In this document: positions 8,510 to 19,469 of the stretch, piece after piece | Layout of the letters: the number at the start of each line of letters is the position of its first letter | How positions within the stretch are numbered: the first letter of the stretch is position 1 | Source of the DNA: Chara braunii | Taxonomy: Eukaryota > Streptophyta > Charophyceae > Charales > Characeae | Reading direction: 5' to 3' | Length of the DNA stretch: 34,298 nucleotides | Assembly: GCA_003427395.1 (NCBI GenBank) | Contig: BFEA01000135.1 | Location: 469,554-503,851 of the forward strand | Position numbers and translations under genes: made by a program | Notes under the pieces: generated by a model | Told to the model about the DNA's origin: nothing | The model's input: only the letters and a program-made list of their open reading frames with translations | Database searches by the model: none

Positions 8510-8805
8510 TGTTACATGCTGTGCCTGCACACGGCCCCATTTTAAGGGGCCTGACGGTTGCTGAGGGGCCCCCAGGCCGCAGACTCCAAATAAAAAGGTG
8601 GCAGTAATTATTTATTTATTTATTTACTTACCTGTTGTCTTGTCCCTTGTCTGTGCAGACGTCATTTCGGACTTGCAGACCCCAAGGCAACGCCTTGGGC
8701 CAGGTACAGAGACACGAGGCCCTTACGAAACCAGGCGCGTTTTGGTGCCTGACTCAACGGTGCCAATACCGTTTTAGACCAAAGGCACCAAGGTAGCGCC
8801 TTGGG
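8510..8805 (+). mobile_element. LTR-b, 5' part (interrupted)
   Basis: It starts TGTTACATGCTGTGCCTGCA, which closely matches the terminus of LTR-d (read from 31639 leftward). It contains an (ATTT)n run (about 8609-8631) and an AACGCCTTGGGCCAGG motif. It stops at TTGGG (8801-8805), where LTR-a was inserted, and resumes after LTR-a at 9977. It therefore belongs to an older LTR that acted as host for two later insertions. Confidence 0.65.
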
Positions 8806-9976
8806 TGTGGCATACTGCGTAGCCACACGGGCCCTGCAGGGCCCGTCCCGCACTTTCAGCCTAAAAGCCTAAAACTTAGGGCTTACAGGCCCCCGTCGTT
8901 CAGCCTGAAAGCTGAAATACAAGGGTCTGCAGGCCCTACTCCGTTTCAGCCTATTTCTGGGCCTTGCAGGCCAGAGTTTTTCCAGCCTGAAACGGAGGGC
9001 CTTTTTCAGGCCCTCATTGTTTCGACCACCCCTTAGACTCAGGCACGAATACAGGGTTTCAGAACAGGCCAGAAATAGCCTGTTCCTCACGAGCTTGAGT
9101 AGGAGCTGCAGCTGCAGCCCCTGCCTTCCTTCGGCATTGGCAAGAGCAGCCTCCTGGACTGCTCGCACGAGTCAGGAGGCACACCCGGTAGTACATGGGA
9201 AGTTCCCATGCACTACACGGGTAGGTAGTTGTCAGTAGGCACGAGTAGTCTTCAGGATTCGGCCGCAGCACTCAGGAGGAGCGCTGCAGTAGTCTTCAGC
9301 GCTAGGCAGTAGTATTAGCGCTAGTAGTAGTCTTCGGCGCTGGGCGCCCATAGCCATAGCAGTAGTCTTCAGCGCTGGGCGCTGGTAGGTGGTAGATCGT
9401 AGAGTGGGAGAGATACTGGCGGAGGCCAGTGGTACTTACCTGTGGCGCCATCGCTCCAGCTCCATCTTCGAGGTACCTGCATCAGGGCGCCAACTTCACA
9501 GGTTAGTACTGGACACACAGAGAGAGAGAGAGTTCTTCTTCTTCCTCTTCTAAGTCCACCATCTCTTCTCACCCTCTCGCCACCTGACTTCTCAGACTAT
9601 GACAGAGAGAGACAGAGTTGTGACTCGAGACTTGACGACATTGGATCCAGACTTGACATTTGGGATTCAGACATTTCGACGAGGGACTATTTGGGCTGTG
9701 CCGAAGACTTGGTGTTGACGACATTCCCATCTTTCCCCTCCTTTTCATCTAACCCCCTTCTTCTTTGTCTGTGTATGGTAGGGGCTGGCGCAGTCTTCCT
9801 GTGTGAAGCGTCAGGCCCCATTCACACCGTGTACCGATGATGATGATGTATGTTCAGAGCTGCATTGCAATATTGATTGTCGGATCATTGGTATCTAAGT
9901 CTTCCGCTGTGCGATCTTATACTTTGTATTGAGAGGTCAGTTCTTGTTCTGGTCTGCAACGTTATAGTATGTAATA
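8806..9976 (+). mobile_element. LTR-a copy 1: solo LTR (1171 bp) with TTGGG duplication
   Basis: The ends are TGTGGCATAC and GTATGTAATA, the latter apparently a decayed GTATGTAACA. TTGGG is present at 8801-8805 and again at 9977-9981. The U3 starts with a perfect 20-bp palindrome (8827-8846) and continues with many CAGGC/GCCTG hairpins. Splice-like signals are ACAG|GTTAGT (9501|9502) and TTCTCAG (ending 9595). There is no internal region on either side. The same LTR at 21048-22218 is attached to a plus-strand element. Confidence 0.85.
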
Positions 9977-10844
9977 TTGGGCCAGGTACACAGGAACGGG
10001 GCCTGATCCAGGCCCGGCGTGTTTTTGCGCCTGCTTCGTCAGCAACATGGTCTGGACGTCCGGTAGGGACCCAGACCAGTTGGGTCGTTGCTGAGGCCAA
10101 CACCTGGTAGGCCCAGCCCGCCCAACGCTACATATAGCTGGGCAGCGGCTGGGCAACGGACAGTTCGGGTAGCTCACTTCTCGAGCGACACACTGCTGGA
10201 CCAGCGCTGCGCTGCGGACTAGAGCTTGGGAAGTAGGTAGGAGAGGGCGGAGGCCATATCTGCAGACGGCGGACTTACCTGGCGCCATAGCTTGGACTCC
10301 GCTCGCGACCTGCACAAGACAGCAACCACGCGGTAGTCAGTGACGATGACCTTCCTGCAGGTGAGAGAGTAGGGAAGGCAATCTCTTCGTCTCCCCCTCC
10401 ATCTCTCCCTCTCTCTCTCTTCTTCTTCTTCTTCTTCTTCTTCTTCAGGTACGAGAGAGAGAGAGAGGTTACAGACGGAGGGTACAGGCAGGGGTTACAA
10501 GGGGGCATTGTGCCCCGGATCGGATTCGACATTTTTGAGACGGACATTGATTGGACATCGGCAAGGGACTATTTTTGGACATCGCCATTGCGATCTTGGT
10601 CTTCTCCCTCGCCTTCATCTCCGTCTCATCTCTCCCCCCATCTCACATCTGTGGTATCTTCCCATGTGCGTGTACATGGAGGGACCTTTCTTCTTTGTGT
10701 GCGGTCCCTCCCCCTCATCTCACATGTGTGTCACATGTGTGATGTGTGATGGGATGTCGTGTCAGTCCTGGTCATGTCAGGACTTATAACCAAGTCTTCC
10801 ATTGCGTTCTTTTGTGCCATTTCATATGTATCAGGGTGTGCACT
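9977..10844 (+). mobile_element. LTR-b, middle part
   Basis: It continues LTR-b from the TTGGG duplication. It contains a possible TATA-like ACATATAGC near 10130, a donor-like CTGCAG|GTGAGA (10360|10361), a long CT then CTT tract and CAG ending at 10448, followed by a GA run. The 3' half from about 10330 aligns with LTR-f (30189-32106 minus its insertion) through GGGTGTGCACT. At that point the minus-strand element (LTR-c) interrupts it at 10845. Confidence 0.75.
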
Positions 10845-11368
10845 TGTTGCATACTCGTGAAACACAGTCATAAGTATGGCGCAGATTCCCAGAACCGACC
10901 AGATAATACAAAATTGATACCAATTGCAAGCGGAAGACTTGAGGTACATGGACTGACCCTGACCTGACTCGGACTGCAATCGAATACTCTCAATCATACA
11001 TCAGGGGTGTGAAAGCCCCAACCTTAGACATAGACGAAGGCCAGGGTCTGAGATCATCCACGGACGAATGGAGGGAGGAGAGAGACGAAGGGAGGAGGAG
11101 AGGGAAGATGACGTCAACTCAATGTTTCCAAAGATAGTATCTTGAAGTGTCAGAGGTGGCGAAAATCCGAAATGTTGCGAATACAATGTCTCACAATCTC
11201 TCAGATATCGATCTCACAATGGCAAGTACATCTCCAGATGAAGATAGTAGTCGTCAACCCATAGCCCCAATGTCGCTGTCCCCAATGTCATCGGAACTCG
11301 TAACCATCCTTCATACTCATAGTAGCCCTGTAGGAGAACCCAGGAGTAGACTTAAGACTGAGAAGGTA

Positions 11369-11413
<45 letters not shown>

Positions 11414-11988
11414 TGGCAGAGGAGGAAGAGGGAGAGAAGGCGAGGCCTTTCTCCCCGGTGCCTGTCCTGGTAGCTATGGCGCTGCAAGAGTCTGGCGCTG
11501 GGCCGGTGGCTGGCGTTGTTCCTGCTACGCTGGTTCCTCCTTGCCGCCGTGTTAATCTCTCCTCGCCGCTCGCTCTAACGTTGCTGCGCTGCGCTAATCT
11601 CCTAACGCTGAAACGCTGCGCTAATCTTGAAGACTAAGTCCAACCTTACTAACCTCCCTACTGAGGCTGGTACCCAGCCTTCTGTAGTGTTGGGCCGGCC
11701 TCCTACCTGCTGGTACCTACCAGCCTGGACCGTTGATCTGATCAACGGTCCAACTTCAAAACTAGACTTGGCGCCTAAACACAACAGCCTCTGCACTGCG
11801 CCGCCGGTAGGTCCTATGCTGGACCGGTACCGGCCTTGTGGCCGTTGGCTTGGGCCTCTACCCTTGGCCTGCCTGAACTGCCGTGGTCCTGGCCTACCTG
11901 GGCCTCTTTTGAACCGTCGTCCCCTTAGGCCTACCCTGCCTATTTGGAACCGGGCCCTAACTGGGCCCGTGTGGCTCAGAATGCCACA
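10845..11988 (-). mobile_element. LTR-c copy 1: 3' LTR of the minus-strand element
   Basis: Read on the minus strand it starts TGTGGCATTCTGAGCCACAC (11988) and ends GAGTATGCAACA (10845), 1144 bp. The purine tract AAGGGGGAG of the minus-strand element lies immediately upstream on that strand (about 11991-11999). The U3 has the palindrome-rich GGGCCC blocks shared with LTR-a, then a long CT run (11370-11411). It lies tail to tail with LTR-a and LTR-b. Confidence 0.85.
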
Positions 11989-14900
11989 CACTCCCCCTTG
12001 TCGCCTTCAGGTTAGCTCGTGAAATCCAGCGTGTGTCGTGGGGATCGCATTGCTTGAATGTAACTTTGTAGTGCATTGGCTTGTTGCCGTGCTTGCAATG
12101 AGCGAGGACGCGGTCGACCTCCTGATGACCATCCATTGAGGGAGGGTCTTGTGACCGTCTGCCCGGGAAGTCCGCCGTGGAGGCTGGAGTGTAGACTGCC
12201 AATTTTGAAGCGTGAAATATCGGGTGGACCGTCAAATGCGGGGGAATCTCAATGATGAAAGATGGACCCACGGGGTCGTCGCCAACTGCTGAAGTGACCT
12301 TCCATGGTCCAAACCACTTAGGGAGGAGCTTGCGCGAGACGTGCTGCTCGAGCGCGCATTCCTCGGAGGTGACCCAAAATAGGTCGCCAGCGTGGATTGG
12401 ACATGGGATGCGACGCCGGTTCGCTTGCTGCTGCATACGGACCTGAGCCTTTTGCATGTTTGCGCTGGTTTTGGACAACAACTCCCTGTACTTCCGTGTA
12501 GAAGCGGGGGAGCAAGCGGCGTTGATATCGGCAGCCCGTGGAAGCAAAATGTCTGCGAAGATACGTCCTTTCCGTCCACCGTGATGCAACTCGAATGGAG
12601 TCACGCCAATCGCCGGGTGTACCGAAGTGTTGTAGGCGAATTCGATGTCAGGAAGGTGGTCAACCCAATCCTTCTGATCCGGGCGGATGAGTGTGCGGAG
12701 CACATCTGCACAATCTGGTGCGCACGTTCCGTTTGCCCATCTGTTTGAGGAAGTCGTGCGGAACTCGGTTTCATGCTGGTGTCGGATTCCACCACGAGTG
12801 TCGTCCAAAAGGCTGACATGAAACGAGTGTCGCGGTCGCTGACGATGTCTTCCGGAACGCCGTGGCTGCAAAACCAGCCAGTATGCAAAAGTCGTGCGAG
12901 CTCGGGAGCCGGCGCATGATACTTGCATGGAAGAAATCGAGCGTACTTGCTCAAACGGTCAACGACCGTGAGAATACCATCATGGCCAAGGCGATCGCGA
13001 GGGAAAGGACCGGTCACATCCATAGCAATGGAAAGACCTGGTTCCCGAGGAATCGGCAATGGTTTCAGTTCGTCGTACGGGAGTTGATGGCAGCCTTTGT
13101 TCCGGTGGCAAACTGCACATGATTGAATATACCGGTTGACGTCGCTGATGATGTCTAGCCAGTGAAATCGTTGGCGGAGTCGTGCTAGTGTGCGTGTGAC
13201 GCCAAGGTGTCACGCCAACCGCTAATCGTGGTATTCGCCAAGGAGGCGAGTGCGCAAGATGCGGTCTTGGGGAACACACAACAAGTCCTTGCCTCTTGTA
13301 TGGAGAAGCAAGTAGCCGTCGACAATGCGATAATTCCTTGTCGTCAGTTGATCCGATGATAAGTCCGCGTAGAGTGTGGAGAATCCCGGATCCGACTTGT
13401 AGCCGTTTTTGAAATGCTGTTGCAGGTTCTCGTCGAGGCCGAATGTGGAGTGCACCAAGGCGCAAAGATCAGGTCGTCGCGAGAGAGCCTACGTTGCCTT
13501 GTTCGAGGAGCCCAGAATATGCTTGGAGGTGAAGTTGAAGTGGTCAATGAAGTACATCCACCGACAGATCGTGCTGCTCACCGTGTCTTGCGTCTTGTAA
13601 TAAGTCGAAGGATTGTTGTTCATTGCCGACGCGAATCGTCGACGCCCGAGGAGAAAGTGACGCCAATGTTTAATTACGGTGACAAAAGCTAGCAGTTCCT
13701 TCTTCCTCGCATCATCAAGAGTGTTGATGGGCGACACCTTTTGGCTGAAGTGCTCAACCGGATGCCAGTCTGTGCCGTCATGCTGTTCCAAAACCGTGCC
13801 AATGCCGTAGTCGGAAGCGTCCGAATTCACTTTGGTAGGCAAGGTCGGGTCATAAATGCTTAAGACGAGATCTTGGAGCAAAGCCGTCTTCAGCGTATGG
13901 AATGCGTGTCGGGCATCGTCGTTGAACTCGAAGGGCACCAAGGGGGACTAAAGTCGCGACAATGGTGCAGCGATCCGTTGAAAACCTTTGACGAAGCGCA
14001 TGTCATATGATGCTAAACGGAGAAAGGAGCGGACGTCGGTAGTACACTTGAGGTCCGGCCAATCTTGAATGGTTTGTACCTTGTCCGCGAGCGGACGAAT
14101 GCCTTGTGGCATAATGTAATGGCCTAAGGACTGCGCTTGCTGGGCAAACTCGCACTTATCGCGGTTGGCCTTGTACTTGGCGATACAGAGCCGCTCCAAA
14201 AGGGCGTGAAGGTGCTCGAGGTGCTCGTCCAGCGCCCGACTGTAAACCAGGATATCATCAAGGTAAATGAGTACGGTGCGGTCGAGCAGGTCGCGAAATT
14301 TTGTCGTCATGGCCGCTTGGAAAGTAGCCGGGGCATTGGTGAGACCGAAAGGCATGACGAACGATCCACTCGAAGTGCCCATACCGTGTCTTGAATGCGT
14401 TTTTGTACCAATCTCTTGGCTGGATCTCGATCTGGTGATATCCGGATTTGAGGTCAGGCTTCGATAAGTACTTGGCGCCGCCTAGTCGCTCGAGAAGATA
14501 ATCGATCCGAGGGAGAGGGCCGGTGTTCTTGATCGTTTGCGTCTTAAGTTTCCAATAGTCGATGCACAAACGAAGGTCCTTGTTCTTCTTCCGGACGAAG
14601 AGAACGGGAGCACCGTATGGCGAACAGCTAGGGCGAATCCAGCCCTTGGCCAAGAGGTTGTCTAGTTGTGCCCGATGCACTTGAAGCTCCTCTTCGCCCA
14701 TGTGGTAGATACATTCGTGCGGAGGTACGACGCCGTCCTCGAGAGTGTTCCCATGGCGTATGGGCCGATCCGGTACTACTCCGGCGGGAGCTTGGAAGAC
14801 ATTCTCATAGCTGTCCAACAACTCAATGATGCGTGGGTCCGACGTTTCCGTCTTGGGCTGATCACCGGGTGGGAGGGCGTGAAGAAAACATATGCCCATC

Positions 14901-15090
14901 TCCTTGATGTCGTTCCGCCGGATGGATTGACGAATGCTCGCCGCGGATACCACGTGACAAGCCATCGAAGGATGAGGAAGCGGCACCGTACACGAGACTA
15001 GTTCGCCACGCCGATCACGAACGTGAATGGTGCGTCGATAGAAGTTCACCGGATGGTCTACGCTTTGCAGCCACGACATGCCTAAGATCA
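11957..15090 (-). pseudogene. Truncated pol of the minus-strand Ty3/Gypsy element, copy 1
   Basis: From right to left on the minus strand it runs: end of protease (I-L-G-M-S-W-L near 15070), RT fingers with C-I-D-Y and D-L-K-S-G-Y-H-Q-I, RT palm with Y-L-D-D at about 14253-14268, RNase H (S-D-A-S-D-Y-G-I-G), integrase with M-D-V-T, S-D-R-D-T-R-F and Q-T-D-G-Q-T-E-R, and a C-terminus with a chromodomain-like stretch ending inside LTR-c. Frame changes occur near 14390 and 12710, and in-frame stops near 13948, 13489 and 13222. It breaks abruptly at the N at 15091, so protease core and gag are missing. Translations match copy 2 exactly wherever I compared them. Confidence 0.9.
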
Positions 15091-15680
15091 NCATTTCGTT
15101 TTGTCTGAAAATTCCCGATAGTAGCTTTTCGTGTCTCTGATATTTCGCGTACATAGCTGAAATTTCTGAAGTTAGTATTTCGTTCTCTAGGCATATTGGG
15201 ATAACGATAGAAGTGGTCATATTCTCGGAAACTGGAATTATTCTTTTCTGAAAATCGAATTTCCAATTCTATCTCGCAAATTTTTTTTTGAAAACCGAAA
15301 TCTTGCGAAGCCTACCAATATTGCGTCAGGCATATTCGGAGGTTGCCATATTCTCAGAAACTGAATTTCGTTCTTTTCTGAAAATCGCATCCTTACTCCA
15401 TTTCGCAAATTTTTTTTTATCAAGATCGCAGTTTGTAAAAGCCGAAACTTTGCGGAACCTAGCCTAGATCTCGTTCATAGTACTCTTCTGACACGTACTA
15501 CTCATAAAAGATCGACAGATATACAAAAAAAAAAAGAAAAAAAAAAAGGGAAGTAATCGTCTTTTATGTTTTATTTTATTTTATCTGTTGATTAGGGCCG
15601 GAGGAAAGTATTGTTGGGTTGGTTTCCTACCTGCGTTTTCCCTCCCACCCACCCTTTGCATGCATTTTCGGGATGGAACA
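15091..15680. other. AT-rich junction region after an N
   Basis: This begins with an ambiguous base and is much more AT-rich than its neighbours. Two related segments about 133 bp apart (from about 15213 and 15345) share CATATTCTC-GAAACTG, TTCTTTTCTGAAAATCG and TCGCAAATTTTTTTT. An A-run (about 15524-15547) and a TTTTATTT run follow. There is no LTR and no primer-binding site that I could recognise, although the plus-strand element should have a 5' LTR here. Confidence 0.6.
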
Positions 15681-16036
15681 GTGACACGTCAGCTACAGTG
15701 ACACGTCAGCAGTGCCACGTCAGACAGTGACACGTCAGCAGTGCCACGTCAGACACGGTGACACGTCAGCTACAGTGACACATCAGCAGTGCCACGTCAG
15801 ACGCAGTGACACGTTAGCTTCAGTGACACATCAGCAGTGCCACGTCATACAAAGTGACACGTCAGCTATAGTGACACATCAGCAGTGCCACGTCAGACAC
15901 AGTGCCACGTCAGACACAGTGACACGTCAGCCATAGTGACACGTCAGCAGTGCACGTCAGACGCAGTGCCACGTAAGCAGTGCCACGCCAGACAGTTCCA
16001 CGTCAGCAGTGCCACGTCAGCAGTGCCACGTCAGCA
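15681..16036 (+). repeat. Leader repeats GTGMCACGTCAG upstream of gag
   Basis: Alternating GTGACACGTCAGC and GTGCCACGTCAGA units repeat with spacers of a few bases. I count 17 exact ACGTCA cores plus several variants (ACATCA, ACGTTA, ACGCCA). The array ends three bases before the gag ATG at 16039. It is probably the 5' leader of the plus-strand element. ACGT cores of this kind are also binding sites for plant bZIP factors. Confidence 0.85.
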
Positions 16037-16038
16037 TC

Positions 16039-17619
16039 ATGACGGGCCTGCCAGGCCAACTGGCCAATGAGCCCATTGTCGACGACAAAAAGCGCTTCCA
16101 GGATCAGCTCGCTTTCATCGAGGCAGAGGAACAACGCCAGCTGGCAGCCAAGGATGCCCAGCTACAGGCTGAAGAAGCGGCAACAGCAGAGAAGCTGCGG
16201 CTACAGGCCAAAGCAAACGCAGATGCCTAGGCTCGCCGTAAGGAAGCCCAGGATCTGCTGCAGCGGCATGAGGCCAACAGCATCGACAGACTCAAGTTCT
16301 GGCACTTCGAACCGAACGGCGACGAGGCAACACCGAAAGAGCCGCATAAGGAGTTCATGGCCAAGCTCGTGACCAGGTTGGTTTACACTTGTAACCACCT
16401 ACAGTCCGAGCTAGTGAACCTCCAGCGGGCCGTGCGGAACCATAAGACTCGGCACGAGGATGCCACACGGGAACTGGACGCCCGTGTACACGACTTGGAA
16501 CAAGTTCCACCAAGACCAGATGCTGGGGCTTCCAGCAGTGCATCCTCTAGCCGCCAACTGGAGGAACGCGTTGACCACGTAGTGGCAATGCTAGGAGACA
16601 CAAGTGCCTTCACAGAGCCGGCCACCATCAGCCAGCGGTTCGAGCTGTTGGACACCAAGATCAGTCAGCAACAGCAGACCGACCACAGCCACAACAACAG
16701 CTCGGCGAGGCCATACAAGATGCCAACGTTCCGGATCGAGAAATTTGATGACTACACACATCAAGACCCGGTCGTCTGGTGGCAAGGATTTACAATGGAG
16801 TTGGGGATTCACGAGGTCCCTGACCATCTGTTCATCAGTGCTCTGTTCATCAACACTAAGGGAGGATGTCAGATCTGGCTCAGCCACATGGCAACCATCC
16901 ACGGCGTCCAGGTTTCAGACCTGTACAAGAAGGTCTCCTGGGAGGATATGACAAAGGAATGGAAGAAGCGGTTCATCGTCGACGACGCCCCGGCGCTCGC
17001 CATCAACCGCATCTTCACGATGGCTCAAGGGAGCACACCGACACGTGACTGGCTCACGGATTGGCAGAAGATCGAGGCCACGCCCGATTTGGACTTGCCA
17101 TTTCTGCATCTGCGCCGTGAGTTCTACAACAGGTCATGTGCCGCTCTCAGCCTCGCACTTGGTGATCGCGAGCAGTACAGCACTTTCGCAGAGATCATCA
17201 ACAAGGCGAGGGAGATCATCAAGACCAACAGGGCAGCTGCACACAAGAAGTCAACGTGGCAGCCAACCTATGTGGAGAAGGTAAGAACTGGTCCACGACA
17301 TCAGTTTGCTGCAGTCCAATCGGACAGTGGAGAAGACCCGGCAGCCACTCCAGCATCACGTGAGGGAGATCAGGTGGCTGCCCTCCAGCCGCGAAGCAAC
17401 AACAAACCCCGAGTGAACGGGAAGGCGAAATCAGCATCGCCGGCCGGAAATGGACAGCCTGCACCACCATGGGTCAAGTTCGGCTTGACCGAACCCGAGT
17501 ACAAGTACCGCGGCCGTTACGACTCCTGCTACTGGTGCAACAGCACCAAGCACAAGACCTCTCTTTGCCAAGATCAGCCCAAGGAGGATGTGCGGCCTCG
17601 GCTCAACTCGGGGAACTAA
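16039..17619 (+). pseudogene. gag: gag of the plus-strand Ty3/Gypsy element, one in-frame stop
   Basis: The structural capsid/nucleocapsid polyprotein is about 526 codons from ATG 16039, directly after the leader repeats. An in-frame TAG at 16228-16230 interrupts it after 63 codons. The frame then continues intact to 17619. The N-terminal part is charged and coiled-coil-like (Q/E/A-rich). The middle is a retrotransposon capsid domain with W-W-Q-G-F and W-x-x-M-x-x-x-W-K-K-R-F patterns. The C-terminus has one zinc knuckle C-x2-C-x4-H-x4-C (Cys 17527 and 17536, His 17551, Cys 17566). A shortened product could start inside. Because of the stop it is best treated as nearly intact but defective. 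Confidence 0.9.
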
Positions 17620-18235
17620 GTTTCGCGGGAGGTGAGGCGACTCCACCCCCCACTCCGCCAGATTCGACCGCCTTGCTAGCGGCCTCCTACACATCTGGGG
17701 AGGATGCGAATGTCGCAAGTCCTCGGTCATCTTACGAGGATTATGCTATCCACTTGGTTCCACTGTTGGACCAACCGCTCCATGTGCAACAATCTACCGC
17801 ATGCATGGTTTCATCACCATCGGCAACCGATTCAGCAGCTTCGCCGTCATCTACCGCCGGGGATTCAACGACATGGTCAAGTTTTGAAGAACTCGACCCA
17901 TTGACTTTTGAGGACTTCCAATGGATGCCCCTGCCCCGGTCCGGTCGCTTGCCGAAACCGCATCGCAACGTGCTCAAGGCACAATTGCGAGATTACTTGC
18001 ACATTGCAGTACTGACTCCGTTGATGGACGTCGGAGTAGAGGTTCTCGACCTTCGCACCTACATGGGGGTGTGTTTTCTCCACGCCCTCTCGCCCCAAGA
18101 CGCGTCATCGACGGACTCATCTTCGGATCCACTTATCACCGAACTTCTCGACGCCTACAGCGACGTGTTCGAAGGCCCGCACGAAGTAGTACCGGATCGA
18201 CCCATTCGCCACGAGATCATCCTCCACACGGTTGC
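17620..18235 (+). pseudogene. pol N-terminal region of the plus-strand element, protease missing
   Basis: The reading frame after gag (third frame, to 18248) encodes a Ser/Thr/Pro-rich linker containing P-L-L-D-Q-P-L-H-V-Q, which matches P-P-L-N-Q-P-L-H-V-Q in the minus-strand element. It then goes to M-G-V-C-F-L-H-A-L and V-V-P-D-R-P-I-R-H, which precede RT. The aspartic protease D-x-G-A and I-L-G motifs seen in the minus-strand element are absent between these landmarks, so the protease has been deleted. A frameshift follows at about 18215-18235. Confidence 0.8.
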
Positions 18236-19469
18236 ATTTACCGAATGAGTGAGGAAGAGTTAAGTGTGCTTCGGACACAACTCGACGATCTTCTGGAGAA
18301 AGGCTGGATTCGGCCTAGCTCATCGCCATACGGTGCTCCTGTTCTCTTCGTCCGGAAGAAGAACAAGGACCTGCGGTTGTGCATCGATTATCGCAAGCTC
18401 AACGCGCAGACGATCAAGAACGCCGGCCCTCTCCCACGCATCGGCGATCTTCTCGGACGACTGGGCGGCGCCAAGTTCTTCTCCAAGCTCGATCTCAAGC
18501 CGGGATATCACCAACTCGAGATTCGCAAGGAGGATCACTACAAGACCGCGTTGAAGACGCGATATGGCCATTTCGAATGGCTGGTCATGCCATTTGGCTA
18601 TGAATGCCCCAACCACTTTCCAAGTGGCTATGACAACGGAGTTTCGACACATGCTGGATCGTTACGTACTTATCTACCTCGGCAACATCCTGGTGTACAG
18701 CCGGAGTTTGGAGGAGCATGTGGAACACCTGCGCACCGTTTTGGAGTACAAAGCCAACCGCGATAAGTGTGAATTCTTGAGGCAGAAGCTGAAGTACTTG
18801 GGACACTATGTGACGCCGAAAGGCATCCGTCCGCTTGTGGACAAGATCGAGGCCCTACGAGTATGGCCCGAGCCCACCAACACCACGGACGTTCGTTCAT
18901 TCATGGGTTTGGCGGGCTACTATCAGCGATTCATCACCGGATATTCCAGGATTGTTGCACCTATGACGAGGTTACAGTCGCCAAAGGTGCCATTCGTATT
19001 CGATGACGACGCACGCCGATCATTCCAAGCACTTAAGACGGCTATGCTTATGGCACCCGTCCTTAGCATCTATGACCCCACACTGCCGACGAGAGTGACT
19101 ACGGACGCTTCCGACTATGGCATTGGGGTGTTGGAACAGCACGACGGCGACGATTGGCCCCCTGTGGAGTATTTCAGCCACAAAGTGCCTCCCATCAACT
19201 TGCTTGATGATGCAAGGAAGGAGCTGCTCACAGTCGTCATGACTCTCAAGCGATGGCGGCACTTCCTCCTTGGGCGTCGTAGGTTCACATGGGTTACGGA
19301 CAACAATCCATTGACCTACTACAAGACGCAGGATACGGTGAGCAGCACGATCGGACGATGGATGTACTTCATCGACCAGTTTGATTTCACACCGAAACAT
19401 CTTCCCGGCCTCTCCAATTGCGCAGCAGATGCACTCTCGCGAAGACCCGATCTTTGCGCTATGACATAA
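18236..19469 (+). pseudogene. Reverse transcriptase and RNase H of the plus-strand element, inactive
   Basis: RT fingers read in one frame from [10 protein letters not shown] (about 18234) through [24 protein letters not shown] and [11 protein letters not shown]. At about 18597 the frame shifts within the M-P-F-G region. The palm then continues to 19469. The catalytic Y-x-D-D is Y-L-G-N (18675-18686), so both metal-binding aspartates are lost. Thumb (G-I-R-P, F-M-G-L-A-G-Y-Y-Q-R-F-I) and RNase H (T-D-A-S-D-Y-G-I-G, R-K-E-L-L, V-T-D-N-N-P-L-T-Y-Y) follow, with the RNase H acidic residues still present. It ends near A-D-A-L-S-R-R-P. Confidence 0.92.

Larger units (their letters stand above)
8806..15090. 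repeat. Large direct duplication, left copy (partner 21048-27332)
   Basis: Every base checked recurs at +12242. Differences found are 8832 C/T, 8921 A/G, 9668 C/T, 9681 G/A, and an N at 21439 opposite G 9197. All lie in LTR-a. The homology starts at the first base of LTR-a and ends at the N at 15091. Confidence 0.95.

Noticed and set aside
10030-10240. Core promoter at the ACATATAGC motif in LTR-b
   Set aside because: A single TATA-like match without mapped transcription start or support from other LTR copies. Mentioned only inside the LTR-b entry.
8806-11988. A single 3.18-kb LTR
   Set aside because: Internal TG...CA boundaries, a TTGGG duplication and opposite orientation of the right third show three separate LTR pieces.
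14258-15220. Continuous minus-strand frame crossing the N at 15091
   Set aside because: The part right of the N is AT-rich non-coding sequence that happens to be open. Copy 2 shows the real upstream protease coding.
15681-16036. CRISPR-like or protein-coding repeat array
   Set aside because: Repeat units are about 14 bp with no unique spacers. The repeated peptide frames are an effect of the leader repeats just upstream of gag.
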